Shown piece after piece: positions 9,501-17,163 of a stretch of 64,000 bases of DNA (the first letter of the stretch is position 1; each line of letters begins with the position of its first letter). The DNA comes from an uncultured Prevotellaceae bacterium. GTDB lineage: Bacteria; Bacteroidota; Bacteroidia; Bacteroidales; Bacteroidaceae. The stretch spans positions 1-64,000 of the forward strand of contig OMZS01000001.1 in the NCBI GenBank assembly GCA_900315565.1. Direction: 5' to 3'. A program made the translations under genes and the position numbers. The notes under the pieces are model-generated. The model did not search any database, was not told the DNA's origin, and worked only from the letters and a program-made list of their open reading frames with translations.

Positions 9501-10407
9501 ACGCTATGAAAACTACAAGCAGCAGCCGCTGGAAATGAAATTCCCCAGAGGCTTCAGCGGAAAATTGTCGCAGTACGGGCTCAATCCCCGCCATCAGGTT
9601 GGCAAGGGGACAACTCCCAAAGCCGCCATCATCCGCGAAAAAGGAACCAACGGCGAGCGCGAAATGGCCTACTCGCTCTATCTGGCCGGATTCGACGTGA
9701 AGGACGTCATGATGACCGACCTGATCAGCGGACGCGAAACACTGGAAGAGGTCAACATGATTGTGTTCTGCGGCGGGTTCTCCAACAGCGACGTGCTCGG
9801 CTCGGCCAAGGGCTGGGCTGGTGCTTTCCTCTACAATCCCAAGGCAAAAGAAGCCCTCGACCGCTTCTACGCCCGCGAGGACACACTCTCGCTGGGCATC
9901 TGCAATGGTTGTCAGCTGATGGTAGAACTGGGACTATTGAACCATCAGACCATTTCGCAATCCGATCAATTGCAAAATAGTGAAAGTCAAAAATCGTCAA
10001 AAATCCGAATGATGCACAACGACTCACGGAAGTTTGAAAGCGAATTCATCACACTGCAGATTCCGCAGAACGAAAGCGTCATGTTTGGTTCGTTGAGCGG
10101 TTCGAAACTTGGCCTTTGGGTAGCCCATGGCGAAGGAAAATTCCATCTGCCCGAACCTGAAAGTCGCTACAATGTGATTGCCAAATACAATTACGCCGGC
10201 TATCCCGCCAACCCCAACGGCTCCGACTACAACGTGGCCGGTCTCTGCTCAGCCGACGGCCGCCACCTGTGCATGATGCCCCATCTGGAGCGCGCCATCT
10301 TCCCCTGGCAATGCGCTTGGTATCCGCTCAACCGCAGCAGCGACGAGGTGACTCCCTGGATTGAGGCTTTCGTCAACGCCCGCAAGTGGGTGGAAGCCCA
10401 TCGCTAA
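6547..10407 (+). CDS. purL: Phosphoribosylformylglycinamidine synthase, single-chain
   Basis: 1286 residues. It converts FGAR, glutamine and ATP to FGAM in purine synthesis. The FGAM synthase part includes HCRHKIFGG, ETHNFPTTVEPF and GGTGSWPIAGT; the glutaminase part has GICNGCQ with Cys1119 and a PHLERAIF segment (His1246, Glu1248). The start is the ATG at 6547 (MILFFRTPQQS), which matches the usual N terminus; the frame continues upstream to a GTG but without similarity. Three stretches look foreign to the family: DTNPTPTREGS (about 298-308), SAASPAEATASPAEAPS (about 372-390) and SQSDQLQNSESQKSSK (about 1137-1155). They lie at domain edges or loops, and the catalytic motifs are intact. Confidence 0.95.
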   Translation: MILFFRTPQQSLIATEADHRLSTNEINELCWLYGDATLVEAETLEGFFVGPRREMITPWSTNAVEITQNMGLSGISRIEEYFPVSSSEAEHDEMLQRMYNGLNQDIFTVNIQPEPIKQVENLEEYNEQEGLALSPEEIEYLHKIEKQNGRPLTDSEIFGFAQINSEHCRHKIFGGTFIIDGKEMESSLFQMIKKTTQENPNNILSAYKDNVAFAQGPMVEQFAPKDQSTADWFRVKDIESVISLKAETHNFPTTVEPFNGAATGTGGEIRDRMGGGTGSWPIAGTAVYMTAYPRLQEDTNPTPTREGSLRDWEDILPVREWLYQTPEQILIKASNGASDFGNKFGQPLICGSVLTFEHQEAPRPVSCANSAASPAEATASPAEAPSTKYAYDKVIMLAGGVGYGTKRDCLKKEPQKGNKVVVVGGDNYRIGLGGGSVSSVDTGRYSNGIELNAVQRANPEMQKRAYNLVRALCEEDTNPVVSIHDHGSAGHLNCLSELVEECGGEIDMTQLPIGDKTLSAKEIIANESQERMGLLIDEKHIDHVRRIAERERAPLYVVGETTGDAHFSFRQGDGVKPFDLDVAQMFGHSPKTIMRDETVERHYAPVEYDQKNPDIQKYVERVLLLEAVACKDWLTNKVDRSVTGKIARQQCQGEIQLPLSDCGVVALDYRGQKGIATALGHAPQAGLASPEAGSVLSVAEALTNIVWAPLTLGLASVSLSANWMWPCRSQKGEDARLYAAVKALSDFCCQLHINVPTGKDSLSLTQQYPNGEKIISPGTVIVSAGGEVKDIRKVVSPVVVNDKNSSLYHIDFSFDEQRLGGSAFAQSLGKVGDDVPTVKNAEYFADCFNAIQELIDKGWIMAGHDISAGGLITTLLEMCFANTRGGMHINLHDLNSSDMVKMLMAENPGVVIQVSDQHKFELRKFLENQGIGFAKIGYPTPGERTIVVKNGDQEYNFDIDHLRDVWYKTSYLLDRRQSMNGKARERYENYKQQPLEMKFPRGFSGKLSQYGLNPRHQVGKGTTPKAAIIREKGTNGEREMAYSLYLAGFDVKDVMMTDLISGRETLEEVNMIVFCGGFSNSDVLGSAKGWAGAFLYNPKAKEALDRFYAREDTLSLGICNGCQLMVELGLLNHQTISQSDQLQNSESQKSSKIRMMHNDSRKFESEFITLQIPQNESVMFGSLSGSKLGLWVAHGEGKFHLPEPESRYNVIAKYNYAGYPANPNGSDYNVAGLCSADGRHLCMMPHLERAIFPWQCAWYPLNRSSDEVTPWIEAFVNARKWVEAHR
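7434..7472 (+). repeat. C-run/G-run dispersed element inside purL
   Basis: ACCCCACCCCTACAAGGG followed by AGGGGAG matches the intergenic element at about 71-178. It contributes about ten codons (TNPTPTREGS) without breaking the frame. Confidence 0.7.
7655..7705 (+). repeat. Tandem repeat inside purL
   Basis: GCAAGCCCAGCAGAAGC occurs twice, 21 bp apart, giving the Ala/Pro/Glu-rich peptide ASPAEATASPAEA. The stretch is absent from the usual PurL pattern as I know it and sits between the GSVLTFEH and YDKVIMLAGG motifs. Confidence 0.7.
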
Positions 10408-10448
10408 ATGATAAATGATAAATTCATCCGGTCCATTAGTCCAACGAC

Positions 10449-10994
10449 ATGAACAATATCTATTGGCAATCGTTCAAGACCTTCTTCCGCATCGGCCTAT
10501 TCACACTGGGTGGCGGCTACGCCATGATACCCATGATTGAGACCGAGGTGGTGAACAAACACAAGTGGATTACCAAGGAAGAGTTTCTCGACCTCATCGC
10601 CGTTGCGCAGAGCTGTCCGGGCGTGTTTGCCATCAACATGAGCACATTCATCGGCTACAAGCTGCGCAAGACGCGCGGGGCCATCAGCTGTTCTTTAGGA
10701 ACAGCGTTACCCTCGTTTCTCATCATTCTGCTCATCGCCATGTTCTTCCACCAGTTTCAGGACAACCATGTGGTACAGGCTATCTTCCGCGGTATACGTC
10801 CGGCAGTGGTGGCACTCATCGCTGTGCCTACTTTCAATTTGGCCAAAAGTGCCCACATCACCCTTTCTAACTGCTGGATACCTGTAGCCTGTGCGCTGGC
10901 CATCTGGGCATTGGGTGTTTCGCCCATCGTTGTTATTCTGGCGGCAGGCATCGGCGGCTGGCTCTATGGCACATTCGTCAAACCAACAGAATGA
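10449..10994 (+). CDS. ChrA-type transporter, first half (short-chain CHR family)
   Basis: 181 residues with about five or six membrane segments. It has the CHR-family motif FRIGLFTLGGGYAMIPMIETEVV near the N terminus and the AVAQSCPGVFAINMSTFIGY segment. Full ChrA proteins have two such halves in one chain; here the halves are two genes, and such pairs are thought to work as heterodimers. The family is known for chromate export, but the real substrate in this group is not established. The gene starts 42 bp after purL and is followed after 64 bp by its partner. Confidence 0.85.
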   Translation: MNNIYWQSFKTFFRIGLFTLGGGYAMIPMIETEVVNKHKWITKEEFLDLIAVAQSCPGVFAINMSTFIGYKLRKTRGAISCSLGTALPSFLIILLIAMFFHQFQDNHVVQAIFRGIRPAVVALIAVPTFNLAKSAHITLSNCWIPVACALAIWALGVSPIVVILAAGIGGWLYGTFVKPTE

Positions 10995-10997
10995 ACT

Positions 10998-11047
10998 GAG
11001 TTTGGAGTTAGGAGTTAGAAGTTAGGAATTAGGAGTTAGGAGTTAAG
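10998..11047 (+). repeat. TTAGGAGTTAG-type short tandem repeat
   Basis: Several near copies of a 7-8 bp unit (GAGTTAG, GAATTAG) fill the gap between the two transporter genes. The same family recurs at about 12833-12890. Confidence 0.8.
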
Positions 11048-11058
11048 AATAAAACGCT

Positions 11059-11634
11059 ATGATTTTCTTATATCTCTTTTATACGTTTTTCATCATCGGG
11101 CTGTTTGGTTTCGGCGGAGGCTACGGCATGCTGTCGCTCATTCAGGGCGAGGTGGTTCACCACTGGCACTGGATGACCACCAGCGAATTCACCGACATCG
11201 TGGCCATCAGCCAGATGACCCCAGGCCCCATCGGCATCAACTCAGCCACTTACTGCGGCTACACGGCCATCCACAATGCCGGCTACAGCATGCCCATGTC
11301 GGTGCTGGGCAGTCTGACGGCCACCTTCGCGCTGGTGCTGCCCTCGCTCATCCTGATGATTCTCATCAGCAAGATGTTCATGCGCTACATGAACCACCCC
11401 ACCGTGCAGTCGGTGTTCACAGGTCTGCGCCCTGCGGTTGTGGGACTGCTGGCCGCTGCTGCCCTGTTGCTGATGACCCCCGAGAACTTCTCCACGCCCA
11501 CACAAAACCCGTGGCAGTTCTGGATTAGCTGTTTCCTGTTTGTTGCCACCTTCGTGGGTACCAAATTTATGAAAATCAACCCCATACGCATGATTTGTTA
11601 TGCTGGCGTTGCCGGCCTGCTCCTGCTGTATTAG
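11059..11634 (+). CDS. ChrA-type transporter, second half (short-chain CHR family)
   Basis: 191 residues, membrane protein. The N terminus FFIIGLFGFGGGYGMLSLIQGEVV and the following SQMTPGPIGINSATYCGY correspond to the motifs of the upstream gene, so the two are paralogous halves. The second half keeps the PGP motif, while the first has CPGV at that place. It lies 64 bp downstream of its partner on the same strand and should form one transporter with it. A strong hairpin follows the stop codon. Confidence 0.85.
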   Translation: MIFLYLFYTFFIIGLFGFGGGYGMLSLIQGEVVHHWHWMTTSEFTDIVAISQMTPGPIGINSATYCGYTAIHNAGYSMPMSVLGSLTATFALVLPSLILMILISKMFMRYMNHPTVQSVFTGLRPAVVGLLAAAALLLMTPENFSTPTQNPWQFWISCFLFVATFVGTKFMKINPIRMICYAGVAGLLLLY

Positions 11635-11653
11635 CACCATCTTGAGATATTCA

Positions 11654-11697
11654 ACAACAATCCCGCACCTTACGAATGCAAGGCGCGGGATTGTTGT
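11654..11697. terminator. Bidirectional terminator hairpin
   Basis: ACAACAATCCCGC at 11654-11666 pairs perfectly with 11685-11697 around an 18-nt loop. It stands between the convergent transporter and GH43 genes. There is no clear T-run on either side. Confidence 0.6.
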
Positions 11698-11727
11698 ATA
11701 TAAGATGGAACAAAGCGTGACGGAAGA

Positions 11728-11790
11728 TCAATTATCAATTATCAAATGTCAATTATCAATTATCAATTGTCAATTATCAATTATCAATTG
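11728..11790. repeat. CAATTATCAATTATCAATTGT tandem array overlapping a gene end
   Basis: About eight copies of TCAATTAT or TCAATTGT type units. The right end of the array supplies the last codons (Ile-Asp-Asn) and the stop of the GH43 gene that ends at 11777. Confidence 0.85.
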
Positions 11791-12820
11791 TCGGCCATCC
11801 GTCGGCGGTCCACTGTATGCGGCGCTTCACTAAGATGGAGGCACCCTCAAGGGGAATGTTGTAGCCGTGGCAGATGAAGATGTCCTCGCCACCAACTGGA
11901 GTGCCGGGACCTTCGAAGTGGTAGGCGGCGCAGTGGCCCATAGCTTCAAACTCTTTCTTATCACCCTCGACGAGCAACGTTCCGCCACCCTCGAGCATCG
12001 GCTTACCATTGCGGTCGAGATATGGTCCCTCTACCGAGCGGCTGCGACCAACGGCCACACGATAGTTGCTCTTGACACCCCGGCAGCAGTAGTCCCACGA
12101 AACAAACAGATAGTACCATCCGCCGTGACAGAAGATGAACGGAGCCTCTATGGCATTGGTGCCAGCATACTTCGAGGTGGGGTTGGGTTCGGCCTTGGTG
12201 TCGCCCAGCGCATGGCGGCGGGCGATGGTCACAGGCTTGCAGCCAGGGGCGACGTGCATGGTGGTGTCGAGACGCACCAGCTGAATGCCGTCCCAGAACG
12301 AGCCGAAAGCCATCCACGGCTGATCGTGCTCATCGATGACGAAGTTGGGGTCGATGGCGTTCCAGTTGTCGCGCCCTTCACGCGAAGTGACAATGCAGCC
12401 CTCGTCCTTCCAGGGCGACATGCTCTTCAGCGAGCGGTTGCTGAGCAGACCAATGGCCGAGCCATTGCGCCCAAAGGTGGAACACGAATAGGCCATCCAC
12501 CAGCGTCCGTGCCACTGAATAATGTCTGGAGCCCACACGTGGGCTTCGAACCCAGGTACAGAGTCGCGCGTCCATTGCGGAACAACAGTCATGGCGGGCA
12601 CATCGGCCACACGCCACGAGTGCAAGTCGCGCGAAGTGGCATGCTGGATGCCCCAGCCCGTGGAAAAGAGGTGATAGACACTGTCCTCGTAGGCCATCAC
12701 GGGGTCGTGAACCATGGGGGTGGTAGTTTCCATATTCCTACGGTGCCCACGATGGGGCGGCTGGGCCATAACGGCTGTGACCATAGCAGCGAGACACAAA
12801 GCCAAAAGAAGTCTGTTCAT
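11777..12820 (-). CDS. GH43 arabinanase, small secreted
   Basis: 347 residues with a signal peptide (cleavage probably after VMA near residue 19). The five-bladed GH43 fold is marked by the base Asp in PMVHDPVMAYEDS, the pKa-modulating Asp in NAIDPNFVID and the acid Glu in AIEAPFIFCHGGWYYL. WDYCCRGVKSNYRVAVGRS is characteristic of endo-1,5-alpha-L-arabinanases (Arb43A/GH43_5 type). It would cut or trim the alpha-1,5-arabinan backbone. It is the last gene of the minus-strand locus. Its C terminus (TIDN) is encoded by the edge of a tandem repeat. The arabinan assignment is strong by motif; endo versus exo action is not decided. Confidence 0.85.
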   Translation of the reverse strand: MNRLLLALCLAAMVTAVMAQPPHRGHRRNMETTTPMVHDPVMAYEDSVYHLFSTGWGIQHATSRDLHSWRVADVPAMTVVPQWTRDSVPGFEAHVWAPDIIQWHGRWWMAYSCSTFGRNGSAIGLLSNRSLKSMSPWKDEGCIVTSREGRDNWNAIDPNFVIDEHDQPWMAFGSFWDGIQLVRLDTTMHVAPGCKPVTIARRHALGDTKAEPNPTSKYAGTNAIEAPFIFCHGGWYYLFVSWDYCCRGVKSNYRVAVGRSRSVEGPYLDRNGKPMLEGGGTLLVEGDKKEFEAMGHCAAYHFEGPGTPVGGEDIFICHGYNIPLEGASILVKRRIQWTADGWPTIDN

Positions 12821-12832
12821 AAAACGGGGTGG

Positions 12833-12925
12833 TTAGGAGTTAAGAGTTTAGAGTTGGGAATTAGGAGTTGGGAGTTAGGAGTTAGCGGACACTTCTGCTA
12901 GCTTCCGCTAACTCCCGCTAACTCC
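12833..12925. repeat. GAGTTAG tandem repeat with hairpin
   Basis: Copies of GGAGTTAG/GAATTAG units are followed by inverted copies. GGAGTTAGCGG at 12878-12888 pairs with CCGCTAACTCC at 12905-12915, repeated at 12915-12925. The hairpin sits just after the end of the upstream minus-strand gene and may end its transcript, though it has no T-run. Confidence 0.6.
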
Positions 12926-12954
12926 TTTCTACTTCAGTTAACTTCTGACTTGTC

Positions 12955-14724
12955 TTACTTCACGACGAACTTCTTTCCGTCCTGAATGTAAACGCCCTTC
13001 ACAGCCTTAGCCACACGCTGACCAGCCAGGTTAAAGACGGGAGAAGCAGCGTTGGTCTTCTTCACAGCTACTGCATCGACACCTGTAGAAACAGAGTCGT
13101 CGATGGTGGAAGAGTTGACAATCAGATAACCATTATCAGTAGTGAGAAACACGACCAAGTCCTGAGTGCCGTCACCACAATTCATGACAAACTCCTCGTA
13201 ATATTTATCGCTACCAGCAGCCGGGGTGATGTCGGCACGGACTGTCACCTTGGCAGGCTCGTCAATGTCGCGTGCAACCTTCAGATTGACGGTAGCACCG
13301 TCGAGGTCGCTCTTGAACGTATCCCAGTTGTAAACGCTTTCGAGCGAAGTAAACCAGGTATTGTCGTCGAAGGTGTTGGTGGTGGCATTCCAAGCAAAGT
13401 TGTCGGCACGTACAACGACATATTCACTATAGCCTTCAGCACCGCGCTCATCGTTGGCCAAAGCAACGATAAAGTTGTGGAAATTCTCAAGTTGACTGCT
13501 GTGGTTCTCAAACTCCACATTCAGGGTCTTGCCGGGAGCCAAATAATAGTAGTCAGAGAACTGGGTGAAGAACGGAGTGGTGTTGGTTTCCAAGCCTACG
13601 ATTCCCTCGGGCGTATTGTGGCTTCCGCAAGCTGCCTCGTTGAGCACCAGGTGAGAACCGTCAACACCCAGGAGAGCGTAAAGCGACTCGCCTGCAGGAA
13701 TGGGCATAATGAAGTCGTAGAACAAAGATGTGCCGCCTGTAGTGGTGATGTCGGCATGCACAGTAACTTGTTCGCCCTTGCGCTGAATAGTAAGCACCAC
13801 GTGGGCTCCGTCCATATCGGCAAGGAAGGTTTCCCAGTTGTAGTTTGAGTTCATTGACGTAAACCACGATTTGTCGGGACCGGCTGTAGTTGTGACATCC
13901 CACTCCTGCCATGCAAAGTTGTCGGCACGGACGATAGCATACTCTTGGTAGCCTTCTGCCATGCGATTGTCAACATTAGAGAGGATAACGTCGAAGTTGT
14001 TCCAATTTGCAGTTCCTGCATAATTGACGAAGTCGAGCGTGAGCGTCTCGTCGTCCATCACAGGATAGGCTTTGTATTCGCCAAAGAAACCTGTGGTGTT
14101 GTCGGTCTTTCCTACCTGACCTTCAACGGGAAGATCAGTGTTCTTGATGGTGGTCTTGCTGTTGTCGATAACCAAGTGGCCTCCATCGGTTAAGAGGAAA
14201 GCACGAATGTTTTGTTCTCCGTCGCCACAGTTGATGACGAAATCCTCAAAATAAGACTTGCCTCCGGCTGTGGTGATGTCGGCATGAATGGTCACCTTCT
14301 CGTATGCACGGGTGATGGTCATCACCACGTTCGAACCGTCCATGTCGTCAAGGAATGTTTCCCAAACATAATTGCTGGTGATCGAAGTAAACCAGTCGTG
14401 AGAGCTCTCGGGGCCGGTATTAAGCACTCCCTGCCAAGCCCAGTTGTCAGCACGCAGTACTACATATTCAAAATAGTTTTCAGCCCCGCGCTCGTCATCG
14501 GTGGTAACTGCGACCACCCAGTTTTGCCAATTGGCCACTTTGGCAGAGAAGTTTTTGAACTCAAGGGTGAGCGTCTTATTAGGCTCAATGGTGTAATAGT
14601 CAGAGAAAACCGACCAGAAAGCAGCAGAATTGTCCTCGGCACCCACCACGGTGGTGTCTGCCTTTGCGAAGGTGCTGCACAAGAGAGCTACAGCAACCAT
14701 AGTCAAACGTAAGATTTGTTTCAT
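12955..14724 (-). CDS. Secreted three-module putative carbohydrate-binding protein with T9SS-like tail
   Basis: 589 residues with a signal peptide ending near STFAKA. Three homologous modules follow (about 26-203, 204-373 and 374-545). Each has an opening such as DNTTGFF, an NWxNFxVxL strand, an RADNxAWxx motif, a (S/T)W(F/E)TS or WETFL segment, an MDGAxV strand, and a closing GGHLVID or GSHLVLN. The same module occurs in the surface lipoprotein of this locus. No catalytic pattern is seen. The end, NLAGQRVAKAVKGVYIQDGKKFVVK by pieces, resembles the short T9SS sorting tails of Prevotella. I infer a surface-displayed glycan-binding protein, perhaps for arabinan; I do not recognise a named family. 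Confidence 0.65.
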   Translation of the reverse strand: MKQILRLTMVAVALLCSTFAKADTTVVGAEDNSAAFWSVFSDYYTIEPNKTLTLEFKNFSAKVANWQNWVVAVTTDDERGAENYFEYVVLRADNWAWQGVLNTGPESSHDWFTSITSNYVWETFLDDMDGSNVVMTITRAYEKVTIHADITTAGGKSYFEDFVINCGDGEQNIRAFLLTDGGHLVIDNSKTTIKNTDLPVEGQVGKTDNTTGFFGEYKAYPVMDDETLTLDFVNYAGTANWNNFDVILSNVDNRMAEGYQEYAIVRADNFAWQEWDVTTTAGPDKSWFTSMNSNYNWETFLADMDGAHVVLTIQRKGEQVTVHADITTTGGTSLFYDFIMPIPAGESLYALLGVDGSHLVLNEAACGSHNTPEGIVGLETNTTPFFTQFSDYYYLAPGKTLNVEFENHSSQLENFHNFIVALANDERGAEGYSEYVVVRADNFAWNATTNTFDDNTWFTSLESVYNWDTFKSDLDGATVNLKVARDIDEPAKVTVRADITPAAGSDKYYEEFVMNCGDGTQDLVVFLTTDNGYLIVNSSTIDDSVSTGVDAVAVKKTNAASPVFNLAGQRVAKAVKGVYIQDGKKFVVK

Positions 14725-14889
14725 AATTGTTTTTTTGGTTTTTAGAATGATTTATTTTTTTCTGTTGTAAATTGTTTAAAATCTGTTTTTGGAGGAGAAA
14801 ACGGGAAGCAGCAAGCCCACCGGAGCAGAACCAGCGCTCCCCGTAATCACATCAAGAAAAAAACTAAAATTATCAACCTAGTAAATTGT

Positions 14890-14930
14890 GAATTATCAAT
14901 TATCAATTATCAATTGTCAATTATCAATTA
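14890..14930. repeat. TCAATTAT tandem array overlapping a gene end
   Basis: Same repeat as at 11728-11790. It supplies the last codons (Ile-Asp-Asn, stop) of the GH43 gene ending at 14917. Confidence 0.85.
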
Positions 14931-16680
14931 CCTTCTTGCCCCAGTAGGACTTCTTATTGCCGTGGGCCGAATAGACGATGGTGGCCTTGCGCGGCGAAGC
15001 CTCCCAGTCGCACTCGCGCTGCAGGTAACATTTCACACCGTTGGCGGTCAGCACATTGGTTTCGGGGTCAAAGCTCCAGGTGCCGCCCTTCCAGATGCCG
15101 GCAGTAATCTTGTGGTTGGCATCGAAAGTCATTTCCGACGAGCCCTTCTGCTTGCCGTAGCTGTAGCCCAGGTCGATGTGTTGCCACGTGCCCACAATGT
15201 CGGCCTCGCTGATGGCGGCCTGAGGCACTGCGCCGTAGCGTTCGGGCATCACCACGGGCCAGCCGTCTTCCGTCCAGCGTATGCTGCGCACGCCGCCCAT
15301 CATAATGGCATTGGGCACCCAGCTGTCGAAATCGGTGGGATAGCGCTGCTGCGAGGCGTAGAACCAGTTGTCCTCGCCGTCATCGAACACGGCGCAATGC
15401 GAAATGCCCACCCAGCCGTGGTCGGTGCCAAACTTGTAGGGATGAGTAAGAATGGGGAACGACTCGCCACCGTTTTCAGCTGGGGTTCCGTACATATCAA
15501 CGTAGGGGCCGTCGATGTTCTCAGAACGCACCACACGCGTGTTGTAGGGCACGTCGAGTGCATCGTAGGCCAGGAACAGATAGTAGTAACCGTCGCGGTA
15601 AATGACTTCGGGACCCTCGCTGGCCTGCCAGCGGTTATTGGCCTTGCGGGTGTAGATGAGCTTGCCGTAGTTGGCAGCCTGATCGGCTCCCCAGGGATTA
15701 CCCAGCTCGTTGAGAGTTTTGCCCGTTTCGGGATTGAGCTGCACGGCAGCAATGCCACTGTGCCACGAGCCGTAGATGAGCCAGTGCTCACCCTCGGGCG
15801 TAATGATGAACGAGGGGTCGATGGCGTTGAACTTGTAGTAGCAGTTGCCCCAGTCGTCGGGCTTCACGTTGAAGTTGAGCTCGCGGTCAGAGTAGTTGGT
15901 AATAACGAAGCCTTTGTCCTCCCAGCTGCCAACGTCCGAGGGATCGCTAGTTTCCATCATGCCGATGAAGGCGCGCTCGCCCCACGTGTTGCTGCCGTTG
16001 ATGGTGCCGGGCACCACAATGCTGTAATACATGCGGTAAAGCCCGTCGCTCACCTTGCGGGCACAGGGAGCCCAGTAGCCATACTCATTGGCATTGGCCG
16101 TACTGGCGGACAGCCCCATGGCGGCGCGAATCTCGTTGAGCTTCGTCATTACCCATGCCGGAGTGGTGGGCATGGTGGCTCCCAGATACTCCCAATCGAC
16201 GAGGTTCTGCGAGCGGCGGCAGTGGAAGTGTCCGTGGCCTGCCTGCGGGTCGCCGAAACCGGCATCGGTGCAATACATATAATAATAACCGTCGTCGGCC
16301 AGCATCACCGAGGGGTCGTGAACATTGGCCAGGTTCCACTGCGAGCGCAGGTTCCACTGGCTCTTGTTGCGATAGTCATCGGCGTAGGCGGGTGCCTCGT
16401 AGTTGGCCAAGGCGGCCTCAAGGTCGTCGGTGTTCTCAAGCGCCCGCTGCGTGGTGATGTAAGCTATGTTGCTGATGTCCCACGCCGACTGATAGGCGGC
16501 ATTCTCGGTGGTGGTGAGACTCCAATTGTCCTTCGAGCCCTTTTGCGAGAAAAATATCTGCCCGGCAGTCTGCGTCTCTGACGTGCCGTTGCGGCGCACC
16601 ACAAATTGGGCATGCAGGCCCGTTGCCAGCAACACCGTTGCCAGCAACACAAAAACGGAAGTGAGTATTCGTTGTTTCAT
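14917..16680 (-). CDS. Secreted GH43 enzyme with C-terminal beta domain, probable endo-arabinanase
   Basis: 587 residues, signal peptide ending near GLHA. After about 85 residues of linker, the GH43 domain shows the base Asp in NVHDPSVMLADDGYYYMYC, the modulator in FNAIDPSFIITPEGEHWLIYGSW and the acid Glu in ASEGPEVIYRDGYYYLFLAY. The RSIRWTEDGWPVV segment closes the propeller. About 100 further residues (GTWQHIDLGYSYGKQKG...WKGGTWSF) form a beta-rich C-terminal domain like that of large bacterial arabinanases. The locus and the domain pattern suggest an endo-acting arabinan enzyme. It lies 6 bp downstream of a small T9SS cargo gene, so the two are surely cotranscribed. Confidence 0.82.
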   Translation of the reverse strand: MKQRILTSVFVLLATVLLATGLHAQFVVRRNGTSETQTAGQIFFSQKGSKDNWSLTTTENAAYQSAWDISNIAYITTQRALENTDDLEAALANYEAPAYADDYRNKSQWNLRSQWNLANVHDPSVMLADDGYYYMYCTDAGFGDPQAGHGHFHCRRSQNLVDWEYLGATMPTTPAWVMTKLNEIRAAMGLSASTANANEYGYWAPCARKVSDGLYRMYYSIVVPGTINGSNTWGERAFIGMMETSDPSDVGSWEDKGFVITNYSDRELNFNVKPDDWGNCYYKFNAIDPSFIITPEGEHWLIYGSWHSGIAAVQLNPETGKTLNELGNPWGADQAANYGKLIYTRKANNRWQASEGPEVIYRDGYYYLFLAYDALDVPYNTRVVRSENIDGPYVDMYGTPAENGGESFPILTHPYKFGTDHGWVGISHCAVFDDGEDNWFYASQQRYPTDFDSWVPNAIMMGGVRSIRWTEDGWPVVMPERYGAVPQAAISEADIVGTWQHIDLGYSYGKQKGSSEMTFDANHKITAGIWKGGTWSFDPETNVLTANGVKCYLQRECDWEASPRKATIVYSAHGNKKSYWGKKVIDN

Positions 16681-16686
16681 AGGGCC

Positions 16687-17163
16687 TTACTGTTTTAGGA
16701 ATTTCAGATTGGTTTCGCCCACACGCAGCACATAGACGCCACTGGCGAGAGCAGAAATATCGATAGTAGTCTGTCGGCTCTGGGCTGCGGTCTGCATGGC
16801 CGTTTTGCCCGAGAGGTCAACAATGCTGATGGCAGTACCTTCGGCGCAGCCCAGCAGCATGAGCGTGTTGCCGACAACACGCGAGAGCAAAGCCGTCTCG
16901 TGGGTAACGGGCGAAGAGATGGCCGTTGGAATGGTTTGGCTGAAAGTAACTTTAGTAACATTCTCAATGGCGCTGCCGTCGTGGCAGACAATGGTGAACA
17001 CCTCGCTGTCGTCGCCAAGCGACAACAGATAGTGCACCTGGCTCATGGCTATGGCCTGGTCGCTCTGCGTCACCATGCACCACACTTCGTTGTCGGCACG
17101 AGCCGACACGACGCACGCCATGAGCACTAAACTCAAGATAAGTTTTCGCATCATTCGAAACAT
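16687..17163 (-). CDS. Small secreted protein with T9SS-type C-terminal domain
   Basis: 158 residues. A signal peptide (MMRKLILSLVLMACVVSARA) precedes about 60 residues without recognisable domain (VWCMVTQSDQAIAMSQVHYLL...) and a C-terminal region that reads like a type A T9SS sorting domain: ISIVDLSGKTAMQT, then IDISALASGVYVLRVG and a basic end LKFLKQ. So most of the protein after the signal peptide is sorting domain, with very little cargo. The start could also be the Met at residue 4 or 5. It sits 6 bp before a GH43 gene. Its role is unknown. Confidence 0.65.
   Translation of the reverse strand: MFRMMRKLILSLVLMACVVSARADNEVWCMVTQSDQAIAMSQVHYLLSLGDDSEVFTIVCHDGSAIENVTKVTFSQTIPTAISSPVTHETALLSRVVGNTLMLLGCAEGTAISIVDLSGKTAMQTAAQSRQTTIDISALASGVYVLRVGETNLKFLKQ

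Noticed and set aside
10449..11634. The two CHR genes as one gene broken by a frameshift
   Set aside because: Each half has its own start with a complete N-terminal GGGYAM/GGGYGM motif and a clean stop, with 64 bp between; such split pairs are a known form of the family.
11728..14930. TCAATTAT arrays as possible CRISPR
   Set aside because: Units are 8 bp with no spacers and no cas genes nearby; these are simple tandem repeats.
14914..16581. Plus-strand open frame of over 500 codons opposite a GH43 gene
   Set aside because: Rich in Val, Gly, His and Ala without domain pattern; it mirrors the GH43 gene with signal peptide and catalytic motifs on the minus strand.
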